A stretch of DNA of 64,000 nt, taken from positions 1 through 64,000 of the forward strand of contig NZ_CANMDU010000012.1 of NCBI RefSeq assembly GCF_947496775.1, given 5' to 3'. Made by a program: the position numbers and the translations under genes. The DNA comes from an uncultured Maribacter sp. (GTDB lineage: Bacteria; Bacteroidota; Bacteroidia; Flavobacteriales; Flavobacteriaceae). This document shows, piece by piece, positions 23,531 to 32,194 of this stretch. The notes under the pieces are model-generated. The model did not search any database. It saw only the letters and a program-made list of their open reading frames with translations, and was not told the origin of the DNA. Every line of letters begins with the position of its first letter. Position 1 is the stretch's first letter.

Positions 23531-24798
23531 TGAATAATACCCCCAAAAAAGAAAATGAAACTTGCGTTATTATTGGAGCAAGCCATGCTGGTGTTAATTT
23601 AGCTTTTGGATTACGAAGAGAAGGTTGGTCAGGAGATATTCATCTGTATGATACCGATCCAGAATTACCATATCATCGCCCACCTCTTTCCAAAGCGTAT
23701 TTAACTAGTGGAGATACTATAGAAAAAAACCAACTTAGATCTTCTGAAAGCTATAAATCGGAAAACATTGCTCTGCATTTAGGAAGTACTGTAAAAGAAA
23801 TTAATCGAGAAAACAAAAAAATAGTACTCGGAAATGGTTCTTTACAATCTTATGATAAATTAGTAATAGCCTCTGGAGCAAGACCAATTATTCCACCCAT
23901 CCCTGGAATAGAAACCGCTAAAAATATATTCCCAATACGAACTGCCGCAGATATAAACAACATTCGCGAAGCATTATCAAAAAGCATCACTAAAAGAGTA
24001 GTTATTATTGGTGGTGGGTATATTGGATTAGAAACAGCTGCTTCATTAAAAAAACTTGGTGCAACAGTTACTGTATTAGAAAGAGAAAAAAGGATATTAG
24101 CAAGAGTAACAGCCCCTGAAATGTCCTCTTTCTTTCAACTAATCCATAACGAAAATGGTGTGGATATTATTACCTCTAAAAATGTTAATAAAATAGAGTA
24201 CAAAAACGATAAAAACACAATTCTTTGCGCTGATAACACAAGCTATATTGCAGATATTGTTATTGTTGGTGTAGGTATTTTTGTAAACAAAGAGCTTGCC
24301 GAGCAAGCAGGAATTTTATGCAAAAATGGTATTTGTGTAGACGAAAACACCAGAACAAATGACCCTGATATTTTTGCTATTGGAGATTGTTCTTACCATT
24401 ATAACCCACATTATGATAAATATCTACGATTAGAATCAGTACAAAATGCAATAGACCAAGCAAAAGTCACCGCTGCTACTCTTTGCTGTAAAGAGATTAT
24501 ATACGATACTATTCCTTGGTTTTGGTCGGACCAATACAATGTGAAACTACAAATGGTAGGTCTTTCTCAAGGATACAACCAGATAATACTAAGAAAAGAA
24601 TCCGGAGAGGGTACTTACGGAGATAGTTTTTCTGTTTGGTATTTTAAGGATGAAACCCTTTTGGCAGTTGACGCTGTAAATAATGCTAAGGCCTATGTTA
24701 TTGGCACTAAATTTATAAAAGGAAACCTAAAGGTTAACAAACAGAAACTCGCCAATCCAGAAACGGCTTTTAAGCCTAATAATCTACTACTAGAATAA
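23530..24798 (+). CDS. NAD(P)H-dependent ferredoxin reductase (putidaredoxin reductase family)
   Basis: FAD flavoprotein of 422 residues that passes electrons from NAD(P)H to the ferredoxin. The FAD-binding GxGxxG region is VIIGASHAGVNLAFGLRREG, followed by PYHRPPLSKAYL, typical of the family; the pyridine-nucleotide loop is VVIIGGGYIGLETAASLKKLG with Glu at the end of the second strand (VLEREK), suggesting NADH; the second FAD motif is IFAIGDCSYHYN. The C-terminal region contains the ferredoxin-contact domain with PWFWSDQYNVKLQMVG. Its ATG overlaps the ferredoxin stop (TAATGA). Confidence 0.94.
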   Translation: MNNTPKKENETCVIIGASHAGVNLAFGLRREGWSGDIHLYDTDPELPYHRPPLSKAYLTSGDTIEKNQLRSSESYKSENIALHLGSTVKEINRENKKIVLGNGSLQSYDKLVIASGARPIIPPIPGIETAKNIFPIRTAADINNIREALSKSITKRVVIIGGGYIGLETAASLKKLGATVTVLEREKRILARVTAPEMSSFFQLIHNENGVDIITSKNVNKIEYKNDKNTILCADNTSYIADIVIVGVGIFVNKELAEQAGILCKNGICVDENTRTNDPDIFAIGDCSYHYNPHYDKYLRLESVQNAIDQAKVTAATLCCKEIIYDTIPWFWSDQYNVKLQMVGLSQGYNQIILRKESGEGTYGDSFSVWYFKDETLLAVDAVNNAKAYVIGTKFIKGNLKVNKQKLANPETAFKPNNLLLE

Positions 24799-24828
24799 CT
24801 TTTTTAGGATAAAAAAAATCTTAAAACA

Positions 24829-24860
24829 AATAAATCGGTCTTTAAAAAGGCCGATTTATT
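24829..24860 (+). terminator. Hairpin after the P450 operon
   Basis: AATAAATCGG (24829-24838) pairs with CCGATTTATT (24851-24860), extended inward by a T-G and a C-G pair around an 8-nt loop. No long T-tract follows on the plus strand; reading leftwards it is followed by a T-rich stretch, so it may also end the convergent sulfatase transcript. Confidence 0.5.
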
Positions 24861-24911
24861 AACTAAGTTAAAAAAACCATTAACTCTGACTCTAAACAGA
24901 TATGGTCATTT

Positions 24912-26390
24912 TTACCTCTCCTTTCTGTGTAAAGGAAAAATACCAGATGGTGTCCTGGATGACGCCAAAAGCTCTTTCATTTCTGCAACTATCTCTGGAT
25001 GTTCCTTTGCTACATTATGTTCTTCTTTAACATCTACATATAAATTATATAGCTCTAAATTGCTTTTCTCTCCTTCAAAAGCATTATAAACAACTCCTTT
25101 CCAGTCGTCTATACGTATAGCTTGCCTCCCTCCTTTTATGGCAAATTCCCAGTATAAATATTTATGTTTTTGTTGCCCTTTCATTCCCAATAAAGAAGGT
25201 AAAAAAGAAATTCCGTCTGTATTTTTAAGAGAAACAATTCCTGCAATTTCTGCTACTGTTGGCACTACATCCCAAAAAGCAGATAGGTGTTCTGTTGATG
25301 TTCCTTTTTTAATTTTTCCTGGCCATAGTACTATGAAGGGTGAACGAATACCCCCATCGTACAAATCTCTTTTTTTTCCTCGCAAACCTCCACTACTATT
25401 AAAGAAATCTATATCAGCTCCTCCTTCTCCATGTGCTCCATTATCACTAGCAAACATTATAATAGTATTATCAGCTATTCCCAAATCGTTCACTTTATCA
25501 ATAATCTGTCCTACATAAACATCCATTCTATCTACCATAGAAGCATAAACAGCGTTGGGAACTTTTTGGGAACAATACTTATAATATTCCATATCCGGAC
25601 CATAGTCTGAAGTATAGTTATCTGATGTTATTAAATGCGATTTTTCTGCAAATTTCCCTTCATACTTTTTAAAAATAGAATCTTTAGGAGATATTAGTTC
25701 TGCATGAGGCAATACTAATGGTATATATGCAAAAAAAGGTTTATCCTTATTCTCTTCTAAAAAATACATAGTTTCTTCTTGTATTACATCAGGGGCATAA
25801 GTAACTTTATTCGTCCAATCGTTTCCTTTTAAAGAATCTTTTTCCTGATTACGCCACAGATAAGGAGGGTAATACCTATGTGCCATTTTTTGATCATTAT
25901 ACCCATAAAATTCATCAAAACCTTGGGCATTTGGATCTCCTTCCCTACCGGTATAACCTAAACCCCATTTTCCGAAAGCGCCGGTAACATAACCTGCAGA
26001 TTTAAGAATTTCTGCTATAGTTATGGCATTTTCTGGTAAGGGAGTTTGCCCTCCGCCTTGTACTTCTCTATTTCCTCTTATGGGTGTATGTCCTGTATGC
26101 TGACCTGTCATTAAAGAAGAACGGGCAGGTGCACATACCGCTGCTCCACTATAGTGATTTGTAAATTTTATTCCATTAGCAGCCATTTTATCAATATTAG
26201 GCGTCATAAATTTCTTTTGACCGTAGCTGCTTAAATCTCCATAACCCAAATCGTCTGCTAGTATATAAATTATATTCGGCTTATTTTTTTGTTTTACATT
26301 TTCCTCCAAAACCTTTTCCTTTACTGCTTCCTTACAGGAAATAAAAAAAACAGTTAGTGCAAAAACAAACCATAAATTTCTTAGTCTCAT
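24912..26390 (-). CDS. Sulfatase (family S1) lipoprotein
   Basis: Formylglycine-dependent sulfatase of 492 residues with a lipoprotein signal (VFFISCKE). NIIYILADDLGYGDLSSYG gives the metal-binding aspartates; the modification motif CxPxR is Cys86 in VCAPARSSLMTG, needing an anaerobic or FGE-type maturase; GKWGLG, PHAE and FASDNGAHGEGG complete the active site. Such enzymes desulfate algal or host glycans in the periplasm or at the cell surface. It lies between the P450 trio and the aldose epimerase, suggesting a sulfated galactan, though the exact linkage cannot be read. It converges with the P450 operon. Confidence 0.92.
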   Translation of the reverse strand: MRLRNLWFVFALTVFFISCKEAVKEKVLEENVKQKNKPNIIYILADDLGYGDLSSYGQKKFMTPNIDKMAANGIKFTNHYSGAAVCAPARSSLMTGQHTGHTPIRGNREVQGGGQTPLPENAITIAEILKSAGYVTGAFGKWGLGYTGREGDPNAQGFDEFYGYNDQKMAHRYYPPYLWRNQEKDSLKGNDWTNKVTYAPDVIQEETMYFLEENKDKPFFAYIPLVLPHAELISPKDSIFKKYEGKFAEKSHLITSDNYTSDYGPDMEYYKYCSQKVPNAVYASMVDRMDVYVGQIIDKVNDLGIADNTIIMFASDNGAHGEGGADIDFFNSSGGLRGKKRDLYDGGIRSPFIVLWPGKIKKGTSTEHLSAFWDVVPTVAEIAGIVSLKNTDGISFLPSLLGMKGQQKHKYLYWEFAIKGGRQAIRIDDWKGVVYNAFEGEKSNLELYNLYVDVKEEHNVAKEHPEIVAEMKELLASSRTPSGIFPLHRKER

Positions 26391-26720
26391 TTATTTAAAT
26401 TTTAAGCTCTTTAAAGAATTTTATTTTTCTAATATTACTTTAGCCTTTCCTTGATAATTATTTTTTTCTGAATTATGTATTTTTGTGCTAGTAATAAGTT
26501 AAAAGTACCTATTATTAAGTAATACTAGTAAATTACGGTTTTTCAATTTATTACTATTTGGAGGCACTAAATATTGGATTTCTATGCCTACACCGAATCC
26601 CCGTAATCATCCACAAAGAATTAATTTCTCTGGTATTTATTACACTTAGTTTACTTTGACCAAAAGCAGTTACCCCTCTACATTAACTGAACAGAATTAC
26701 TGCAAGGTTAAAAATTACAT
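26391..26720. other. Intergenic region with no identifiable feature
   Basis: About 330 bp between the sulfatase and the aldose epimerase on the same strand. All frames are broken by stops, no tRNA-like or terminator hairpin is evident and no clear promoter was found. Some codon-like patches on the minus strand suggest decayed coding sequence but are not convincing. Confidence 0.4.
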
Positions 26721-27893
26721 TTATTCTTTAACCAAAAACTTATAAATACAAATAGAAGAATACGTTTCGCCAGGGTTTAAAATAGTAGATGGAAATTCTG
26801 GATGATTTGGGGAGTCTGGATAATGCTGCGTTTCTAAACAAACGGCTCCTCTTTTCAAATACGGTTTACCACTCTTACCTATTACTGAACCATCCAAAAA
26901 ATTAGAAGTATATAATTGCATTCCTGGTTCATTTGTGTAAACCTCCATAATTCTCCCTGATTCCGGCTCTTCTACTTTTGCTGCAAAAGGAATACCATTT
27001 TTATTAGTCGGAAACTCCTTTACAATAAAATTATGATCGTAACCATTCCCAATAACCAACTGTTCATGGTTTTTATTTATATCCTCTCCTATTACCTTAG
27101 GACTAGTAAAATCAAATGGAGTATCTTTTACTTTGATTATTTCTCCAGTTGGTATTTGGTTTTTATTTAAGGCCGTAAACTCTTCCGAATTTAATGTTAA
27201 AACATGGTCCATAACATCTCCCTCTCCTTCTCCTTTTAAATTAAAAAAGGAATGATGCGTAAGATTCACATGCGTTGTCTTGTCCGTAGTAGCTGAATAT
27301 TTTATTACCAATTCGTTGTCACTAGTTAATCTATAGTTCACGAAAACGGATAAATTTCCAGGATACCCCTCCTCCATATCTGGAGAAACACGAGTAAATT
27401 CCACTTCATCCTCACCAATTACATTTGCTGTCCATACTACTGCATTAAAACCTTTTTCGCCGCCATGAAGATGATTTTCTCCGTTATTCTTAACCAAACT
27501 ATATTTTTCTCCATTCAATGTAAAGGAGCCATTTGCTATACGATTACCATACCTACCAATAGTTGCGCCAAAAAAACCACCTTTTGGGCCTACATATTCC
27601 TTTATATTAGACAACCCTAAGACAACATCAGAGAAGTTCCCGTTTTTATCGGGAATATGCAGCGAAACTAAACATTGTCCATAATTAGTAAATACCGCCT
27701 CAACCCCATTTTTGTTTTTTAATCTATACAAACTAACCTTTTCTCCATCAACAATCGCACTGAAATCTCCTTCTTTAATCATAGATTTAAAAACTTTACT
27801 TTTTTTGCCTAACTTCTTTTTTTCTACTTCTTTGCATTGAATAACACAAAGAGTTATAAATAAAATCACTGCAAAAAATGGTCCTTTTTTCAT
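26721..27893 (-). CDS. galM: Aldose 1-epimerase lipoprotein
   Basis: Interconverts alpha and beta anomers of galactose and related aldoses. From MKKGPFFAVILFITLCVIQC the protein is an exported lipoprotein of about 390 residues; a start at 27917 would add eight residues ahead of the signal. Signatures: NGENHLHGGEKGFN (the substrate-binding histidine), NLTHHSFFNLKGEG (the acid histidine), DTPFDFTSP and the catalytic base Glu in ETQHYPDSPNHP. A periplasmic mutarotase next to a sulfatase and the P450 trio fits a galactose-polymer use module. Same strand as the sulfatase, but 330 bp away. Confidence 0.92.
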   Translation of the reverse strand: MKKGPFFAVILFITLCVIQCKEVEKKKLGKKSKVFKSMIKEGDFSAIVDGEKVSLYRLKNKNGVEAVFTNYGQCLVSLHIPDKNGNFSDVVLGLSNIKEYVGPKGGFFGATIGRYGNRIANGSFTLNGEKYSLVKNNGENHLHGGEKGFNAVVWTANVIGEDEVEFTRVSPDMEEGYPGNLSVFVNYRLTSDNELVIKYSATTDKTTHVNLTHHSFFNLKGEGEGDVMDHVLTLNSEEFTALNKNQIPTGEIIKVKDTPFDFTSPKVIGEDINKNHEQLVIGNGYDHNFIVKEFPTNKNGIPFAAKVEEPESGRIMEVYTNEPGMQLYTSNFLDGSVIGKSGKPYLKRGAVCLETQHYPDSPNHPEFPSTILNPGETYSSICIYKFLVKE

Positions 27894-28005
27894 ACTTATA
27901 AGGCTGTATTTTAGCATGCAAAATTACTTTTAAACAAAAGAAAAATAATTAATAGTGTTATCCAAAGAAAATAGCAAATATAACGTCTACTACATATTTC
28001 TTTAG

Positions 28006-28218
28006 ATAACCTATTTCTATACATACAAGAGGAACATCTCAACCAATTATACTGTAGGGAATTCAGGGGCAGAAAACGTGGAGATAGACATACAAGAATT
28101 ACAAGGTTGTTTTACCAATAAATACTCATTCAATCCTATTACAAAAGAAAATTGTACTAAAATAAATTACAATATTCGAATAGAAATAACTGTAAAGAAA
28201 AACTTAAACACTTTTTAA
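28006..28218 (+). pseudogene. Coding relic, C-terminal fragment of an unknown protein
   Basis: A 70-codon open frame without any ATG, GTG or TTG start runs from just after a stop at 28003-28005 to a TAA at 28216-28218. Its codons look protein-like, for example VEIDIQELQGCFTNKYSF and KINYNIRIEITVKKN. It stands alone in a 420-bp gap between galM and tRNA-Leu, with the upstream part of any gene missing. I do not recognise the family. Chance openness in AT-rich DNA cannot be excluded. Confidence 0.3.
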
Positions 28219-28269
28219 CTCATTACCCAAATAGATTTTTTATTCTTAACATTTAAAGATGAATAAATT

Positions 28270-28298
28270 TTGAGATACCAACTAGCTTTTTATCTTTG
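28270..28298 (+). promoter_or_regulatory. Promoter of tRNA-Leu
   Basis: TTG (28270-28272), an 18-nt spacer and TATCTTTG (28291-28298) match the consensus fully. Transcription would begin about 12 nt before the mature tRNA 5' end. Confidence 0.75.
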
Positions 28299-28315
28299 CC
28301 AAGCATTATTCTAAT

Positions 28316-28399
28316 GCCCACGTGGCGGAATTGGTAGACGTGCTACCTTGAGGGGGTAGTGTTCTTATGGACGTGCTGGTTCGACTCCAGTCGTGGGCA
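28316..28399 (+). tRNA. tRNA-Leu (GAG)
   Basis: An 84-nt class II tRNA with acceptor GCCCACG/CGTGGGC, anticodon stem CTACC/GGTAG with loop TTGAGGG (anticodon GAG, reading CUC/CUU), a long variable arm (TGTTCTTATGGACG region) and T-loop GTTCGACTC. The discriminator is A; CCA is not encoded. Confidence 0.96.
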
Positions 28400-28406
28400 C
28401 AAAAAG

Positions 28407-28441
28407 CACTTTAGTTACACAATAATTAAAGTGTTTTTTTT
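28407..28441. terminator. Terminator of tRNA-Leu, shared with the thioredoxin gene
   Basis: CACTTTA (28407-28413) pairs with TAAAGTG (28427-28433), followed by eight T residues; an A run precedes it, so it can also act leftwards. The T run overlaps the stop codon of the thioredoxin gene that ends at 28440. Confidence 0.75.
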
Positions 28442-29000
28442 ATTGCAACAACAAGGTGTCCAGTAACTCCCTTACAGAATCACTATTCCAATTAGCTGAA
28501 CCGGTGGACTTAACCACGACATATCCATCTTTATTTAGTATAAAGGTTGTTGGGATTCTATCAAAAGATAATACCTCTGGGCTGTTAGATTTTTGATAAA
28601 ATATTGGGAAATTATAATTGTATTTCTTTACGTAAGAATCAACCCTTTTAGCTTCATCTTGAGCTATAATTAAAAAAACAACTTCCTTATTATATTTGGA
28701 ATACAACTCCTGAATACTAGGCATTTCGGCAACGCAAGGAGGACACCATGTTGCCCATATATTTATAAACACTACTTTACCTTTTGCATTTTCCAAATTA
28801 AAATTTTTTAAATCGGAATCATACAGCAACCAGTTATAATCCTCTATATTTTGTTGTTCAGATTCTTCTATAACATTTGGACTAAAGGATAGTAGTCTAT
28901 TTACAAAAACTTTAACTGGAAAACCCAAAGGAGTAAATAATAAAACAACAGCTAAAAGAACAAAAAGGGTATTGCCAATTTGTTTTTTATCCAACTTCAT
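28440..29000 (-). CDS. TlpA-like thioredoxin-family protein, intact CPPC
   Basis: A 186-residue protein anchored by one N-terminal span (about 10-28) with the thioredoxin domain outside the cytoplasm. The active site is Cys86-Pro-Pro-Cys89 in INIWATWCPPCVAEMP; the cis-proline loop is FDRIPTTFIL. Such proteins reduce or oxidise disulfides in the periplasm. It follows its paralogue with one base between stop and start, so the two are co-transcribed. Confidence 0.9.
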   Translation of the reverse strand: MKLDKKQIGNTLFVLLAVVLLFTPLGFPVKVFVNRLLSFSPNVIEESEQQNIEDYNWLLYDSDLKNFNLENAKGKVVFINIWATWCPPCVAEMPSIQELYSKYNKEVVFLIIAQDEAKRVDSYVKKYNYNFPIFYQKSNSPEVLSFDRIPTTFILNKDGYVVVKSTGSANWNSDSVRELLDTLLLQ

Positions 29001-29001
29001 A

Positions 29002-29556
29002 CTATTCCTTAATTAGCTCCTCTAACAAAGCAGATATCGTTGCATTATCCCAATCTGCTATATCTGTTTCTTTAATTACAATTTCTCCTTTTTTATTTAA
29101 AACATAAGACGCAGGCGGTTCCAAAACATCAAGAGGGGAATCCCCTCCAATAATTAAATAAGTTACAGGAAATGTAAACTTGTTTTTTTTCATAAAAAGC
29201 TCTACCGGCTCTCTCTCTTCATCTGTTATTATATAAAAATCTACCGCATTACCATACGTATTATAAACTTCCTGAATCTCTTGTAATTCTGCCGCACAAG
29301 GCAATCGCCATGAAGCCCAAAAATTTATAAAAACAACTTTTCCTTTTGACTTATTAAAATTAAAAAACTGCCATTCCGCATTTTTTAACTTCCAATCATA
29401 ATTTGCAATTTGTTCTCTTTCTTCGGATAAAATAATTGACGGAGTTTTCGCAAATAGTCTATTTAGATATACTTTTCCATAATAACCCACTGGAGTAACA
29501 AAAAAAGAAATTACAGCAGCAATTAGCAAAACATTAATTATTGTTTTCTTTGTCAT
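29002..29556 (-). CDS. Thioredoxin-like paralogue lacking the CxxC motif
   Basis: This 184-residue protein has the same layout as its downstream neighbour: an N-terminal span, a shared spacer (VYLNRLFAKTPSIILSEE against VFVNRLLSFSPNVIEESE) and a TlpA-like fold. The active site reads FWASWRLPCAAEL, with Arg84 in place of the nucleophilic cysteine and only Cys87 left. The cis-proline (EPPASYVL) is kept. It therefore cannot perform the usual dithiol exchange and may act as a partner or regulator of the neighbour, or be in decay. The frame is intact, with no stops or frameshifts. Confidence 0.85.
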   Translation of the reverse strand: MTKKTIINVLLIAAVISFFVTPVGYYGKVYLNRLFAKTPSIILSEEREQIANYDWKLKNAEWQFFNFNKSKGKVVFINFWASWRLPCAAELQEIQEVYNTYGNAVDFYIITDEEREPVELFMKKNKFTFPVTYLIIGGDSPLDVLEPPASYVLNKKGEIVIKETDIADWDNATISALLEELIKE

Positions 29557-29565
29557 AAGTCTATT

Positions 29566-29601
29566 CCCTCAAGAGGGTTTAATACTCCGATGTTTACATC
29601 G
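29566..29601 (-). promoter_or_regulatory. Two small hairpins upstream of the thioredoxin pair
   Basis: CCCT-CAAG-AGGG (29566-29577) and CGATG-TTTA-CATCG (29588-29601) are perfect short inverted repeats in the leader of the thioredoxin genes. No T-tract follows. They may shape the 5' end of the mRNA, but no function is proven. Confidence 0.35.
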
Positions 29602-29679
29602 AAATGTTTAAAATTAATTTCTTTTATACCTCCCAAGAGTACCTTGAGATGATTTACTCAATCAATCTTTCAAAACTAA

Positions 29680-29708
29680 AAAACTCCTGACCAATATCAG
29701 GAGTTTTT
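29680..29708 (-). terminator. Terminator downstream of acnA
   Basis: On the minus strand a stem built from AAAACTCCTGA and TCAGGAGTTTT (11 bp) around a 6-nt loop runs into a T run just after the aconitase stop. Confidence 0.85.
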
Positions 29709-29730
29709 ATTAAATATTTACAACTAGCAA

Positions 29731-32004
29731 TTAGTTAGCATTTTCCATTTTTATAACATTTAAGGCAGAACCTTCTCTGTACCACTCTATTTGTGCATCA
29801 TTATACGTATGATTTAACATTACCACATCCTTACTCCCATCCGCATGTTCAATTTCAATTGTTAATTGCTTATTTGGAGCAAATTCTGCAATGTCGATAA
29901 AATTAAAAGTATCGTCTTCTTTTATTAAGTCGTAATCACTTTCATTGGCAAATGTTAAACCTAACATACCCTGTTTTTTAAGATTTGTCTCATGTATACG
30001 AGCGAATGACTTTACTATAACTGCTGCAACTCCTAAATGTCTAGGCTCCATTGCGGCATGCTCTCTCGAAGAACCTTCTCCGTAATTATGATCTCCCACC
30101 ACAACACTTCTAACACCAGCCGCTTTATATGCTCGTGCTGTATCTGGAACACCACCATATTCTCTTGTTAATTGATTTTTAACAAAATTTGTTTTCTTAC
30201 CAAAAGCATTTACAGCTCCTATTAAACAGTTATTAGAAATATTATCTAAATGTCCACGGAAGCGCAACCAAGGCCCAGCCATAGAAATATGATCTGTTGT
30301 ACATTTACCAAAAGCTTTTATTAATAATTTAGCACCAAGTAAGCTCTCATCTTTTATAGGAGTAAAAGGCTCTAGCAATTGCAACCTTTCAGAATCTGGA
30401 GACACTTTAACCACAACACCAGAACCATCTTCATCTGGAGCTAAAAAGCCTGCATCTTTTACCTCAAATCCTTTTGGAGGTAATTCCCATCCGGTAGGTT
30501 CATCAAACATTACTTCTTCTCCTTTTTCGTTGATTAACTTATCTTTTATCGGATTAAAATCTAATCTGCCAGAAATAGCTATTGCTGCCGTAATTTCTGG
30601 CGAAGCAACAAAAGCGTGCGTATTTGGGTTACCATCTGCTCGTTTAGCAAAATTCCTATTAAAAGAGTGCACAATACTATTTTTAGGTGCATTTTTAGGA
30701 TCGCTATATCTTGCCCATTGACCAATACATGGTCCGCAAGCGTTCGTAAATATTTTAGCATCTAAGTTCTCAAAAACTTTAAGTATACCATCTCGTTCTG
30801 CTGTATAACGTACTTGTTCAGAGCCAGGGTTAATTCCTAATTCCGATTTCATTTTTATTCCTTTATCAATAGCCTGTTGTGCAATGGAAGCCGCTCTAGA
30901 CAAATCTTCATAGGAAGAATTGGTACAAGAACCTATTAGTCCCCATTCGACAGCTAAAGGCCAATCATTCTCTGTAGCTTTTACATTCATATCTGCACCA
31001 ACTTTGGTAGATAAATCTGGTGTAAAAGGGCCATTTAATAAAGGGGTTAATTCCGATAAGTTAATCTCTATAACCTCATCAAAATAGTCCTCCGGATTTG
31101 TATAAACTTCTGCATCACCAGTTAAGTATTCCTTAACCTCATTTGCTGCATCTGCAATATCTGCTCTATCTGTAGCTCGTAAATAACGTTCCATAGCATC
31201 ATCATAACCAAAAGTAGACGTAGTAGCTCCAATTTCTGCACCCATATTACAAATAGTTCCTTTTCCAGTGCAGGATAAGGATATGGCACCGGGGCCAAAA
31301 TATTCTACAATAGCTCCTGTACCTCCTTTCGCAGTTAAAATTTCTGCCACTCTTAGAATAACATCTTTAGGAGCTGTCCAACCAGAAATTGTTCCTGTTA
31401 ACTTAACTCCTATTAATTTAGGGAATTTAAGTTCCCAAGCCATTCCTGCCATTACATCTACTGCATCTGCGCCACCAACACCAATAGCTACCATTCCTAA
31501 ACCACCAGCATTTACAGTATGAGAATCCGTACCAATCATCATTCCTCCTGGAAAGGCATAATTTTCTAAAACTACTTGATGAATAATACCCGCTCCAGGT
31601 TTCCAAAAACCAATTCCGTATTTATTAGAAACTGATTCTAAAAAATTAAAGACTTCTGCACTAGTGGTATTGGCTGATTTTAAATCTGCTACTGCGCCAC
31701 TTTTCGCTTGTATTAAGTGATCACAATGTACTGTTGTAGGTACAGCGACTTTTGCTTTACCAGCCTGCATAAATTGCAATAGTGCCATTTGCGCTGTTGC
31801 ATCTTGGCACGCTATACGGTCCGGAGCAAAATCTACATAGTCTTTACCCCTTTCAAATGCTTTCTCAGCTTTACCATCCCATAGATGAGCATATAAAATC
31901 TTTTCTGCTAAAGTTAAAGGCTTTCCCACAACATCCCTCGCCGCATCTACTCTTTTTGCTATGCCAGAATACACAGCTTTTATCATATCAATATCAAATG
32001 CCAT
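29731..32004 (-). CDS. Aconitate hydratase, mitochondrial/AcnA-related type
   Basis: [4Fe-4S] enzyme that interconverts citrate and isocitrate in the TCA cycle. The 757-residue protein has the eukaryotic mitochondrial-type N-terminus and cluster cysteines in [11 protein letters not shown] and [11 protein letters not shown]. Substrate-binding segments include [14 protein letters not shown] and, in the swivelling C-terminal domain, [18 protein letters not shown] possible promoter (TTG-N17-AATTTTTG, 32045-32072 on the minus strand) precedes it. A second aconitase, AcnB, lies 3.5 kb away; the two classes are only distantly related and usually respond differently to iron and oxidative stress. Confidence 0.95.
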   Translation of the reverse strand: MAFDIDMIKAVYSGIAKRVDAARDVVGKPLTLAEKILYAHLWDGKAEKAFERGKDYVDFAPDRIACQDATAQMALLQFMQAGKAKVAVPTTVHCDHLIQAKSGAVADLKSANTTSAEVFNFLESVSNKYGIGFWKPGAGIIHQVVLENYAFPGGMMIGTDSHTVNAGGLGMVAIGVGGADAVDVMAGMAWELKFPKLIGVKLTGTISGWTAPKDVILRVAEILTAKGGTGAIVEYFGPGAISLSCTGKGTICNMGAEIGATTSTFGYDDAMERYLRATDRADIADAANEVKEYLTGDAEVYTNPEDYFDEVIEINLSELTPLLNGPFTPDLSTKVGADMNVKATENDWPLAVEWGLIGSCTNSSYEDLSRAASIAQQAIDKGIKMKSELGINPGSEQVRYTAERDGILKVFENLDAKIFTNACGPCIGQWARYSDPKNAPKNSIVHSFNRNFAKRADGNPNTHAFVASPEITAAIAISGRLDFNPIKDKLINEKGEEVMFDEPTGWELPPKGFEVKDAGFLAPDEDGSGVVVKVSPDSERLQLLEPFTPIKDESLLGAKLLIKAFGKCTTDHISMAGPWLRFRGHLDNISNNCLIGAVNAFGKKTNFVKNQLTREYGGVPDTARAYKAAGVRSVVVGDHNYGEGSSREHAAMEPRHLGVAAVIVKSFARIHETNLKKQGMLGLTFANESDYDLIKEDDTFNFIDIAEFAPNKQLTIEIEHADGSKDVVMLNHTYNDAQIEWYREGSALNVIKMENAN

Positions 32005-32194
32005 AAGATTATATTTTTTTCCATTTTTAAACTACCCTAATATACAAAAATTAGCACATGCTTATAAAGCAAATATGTAATCTATTCGCATGGTTATCTC
32101 TAATAACTAAATCCTCTTCGAAATAAAATTTTTTTCACAAGAATTCGTTACTCTTAGTAATACAGACCTTTCCTAATCCCTAAAAATATCTACT

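Noticed and set aside
26391-26720. Possible decayed gene upstream of the sulfatase
   Set aside because: All frames have many stops and no segment longer than about 20 codons looks like a known domain.
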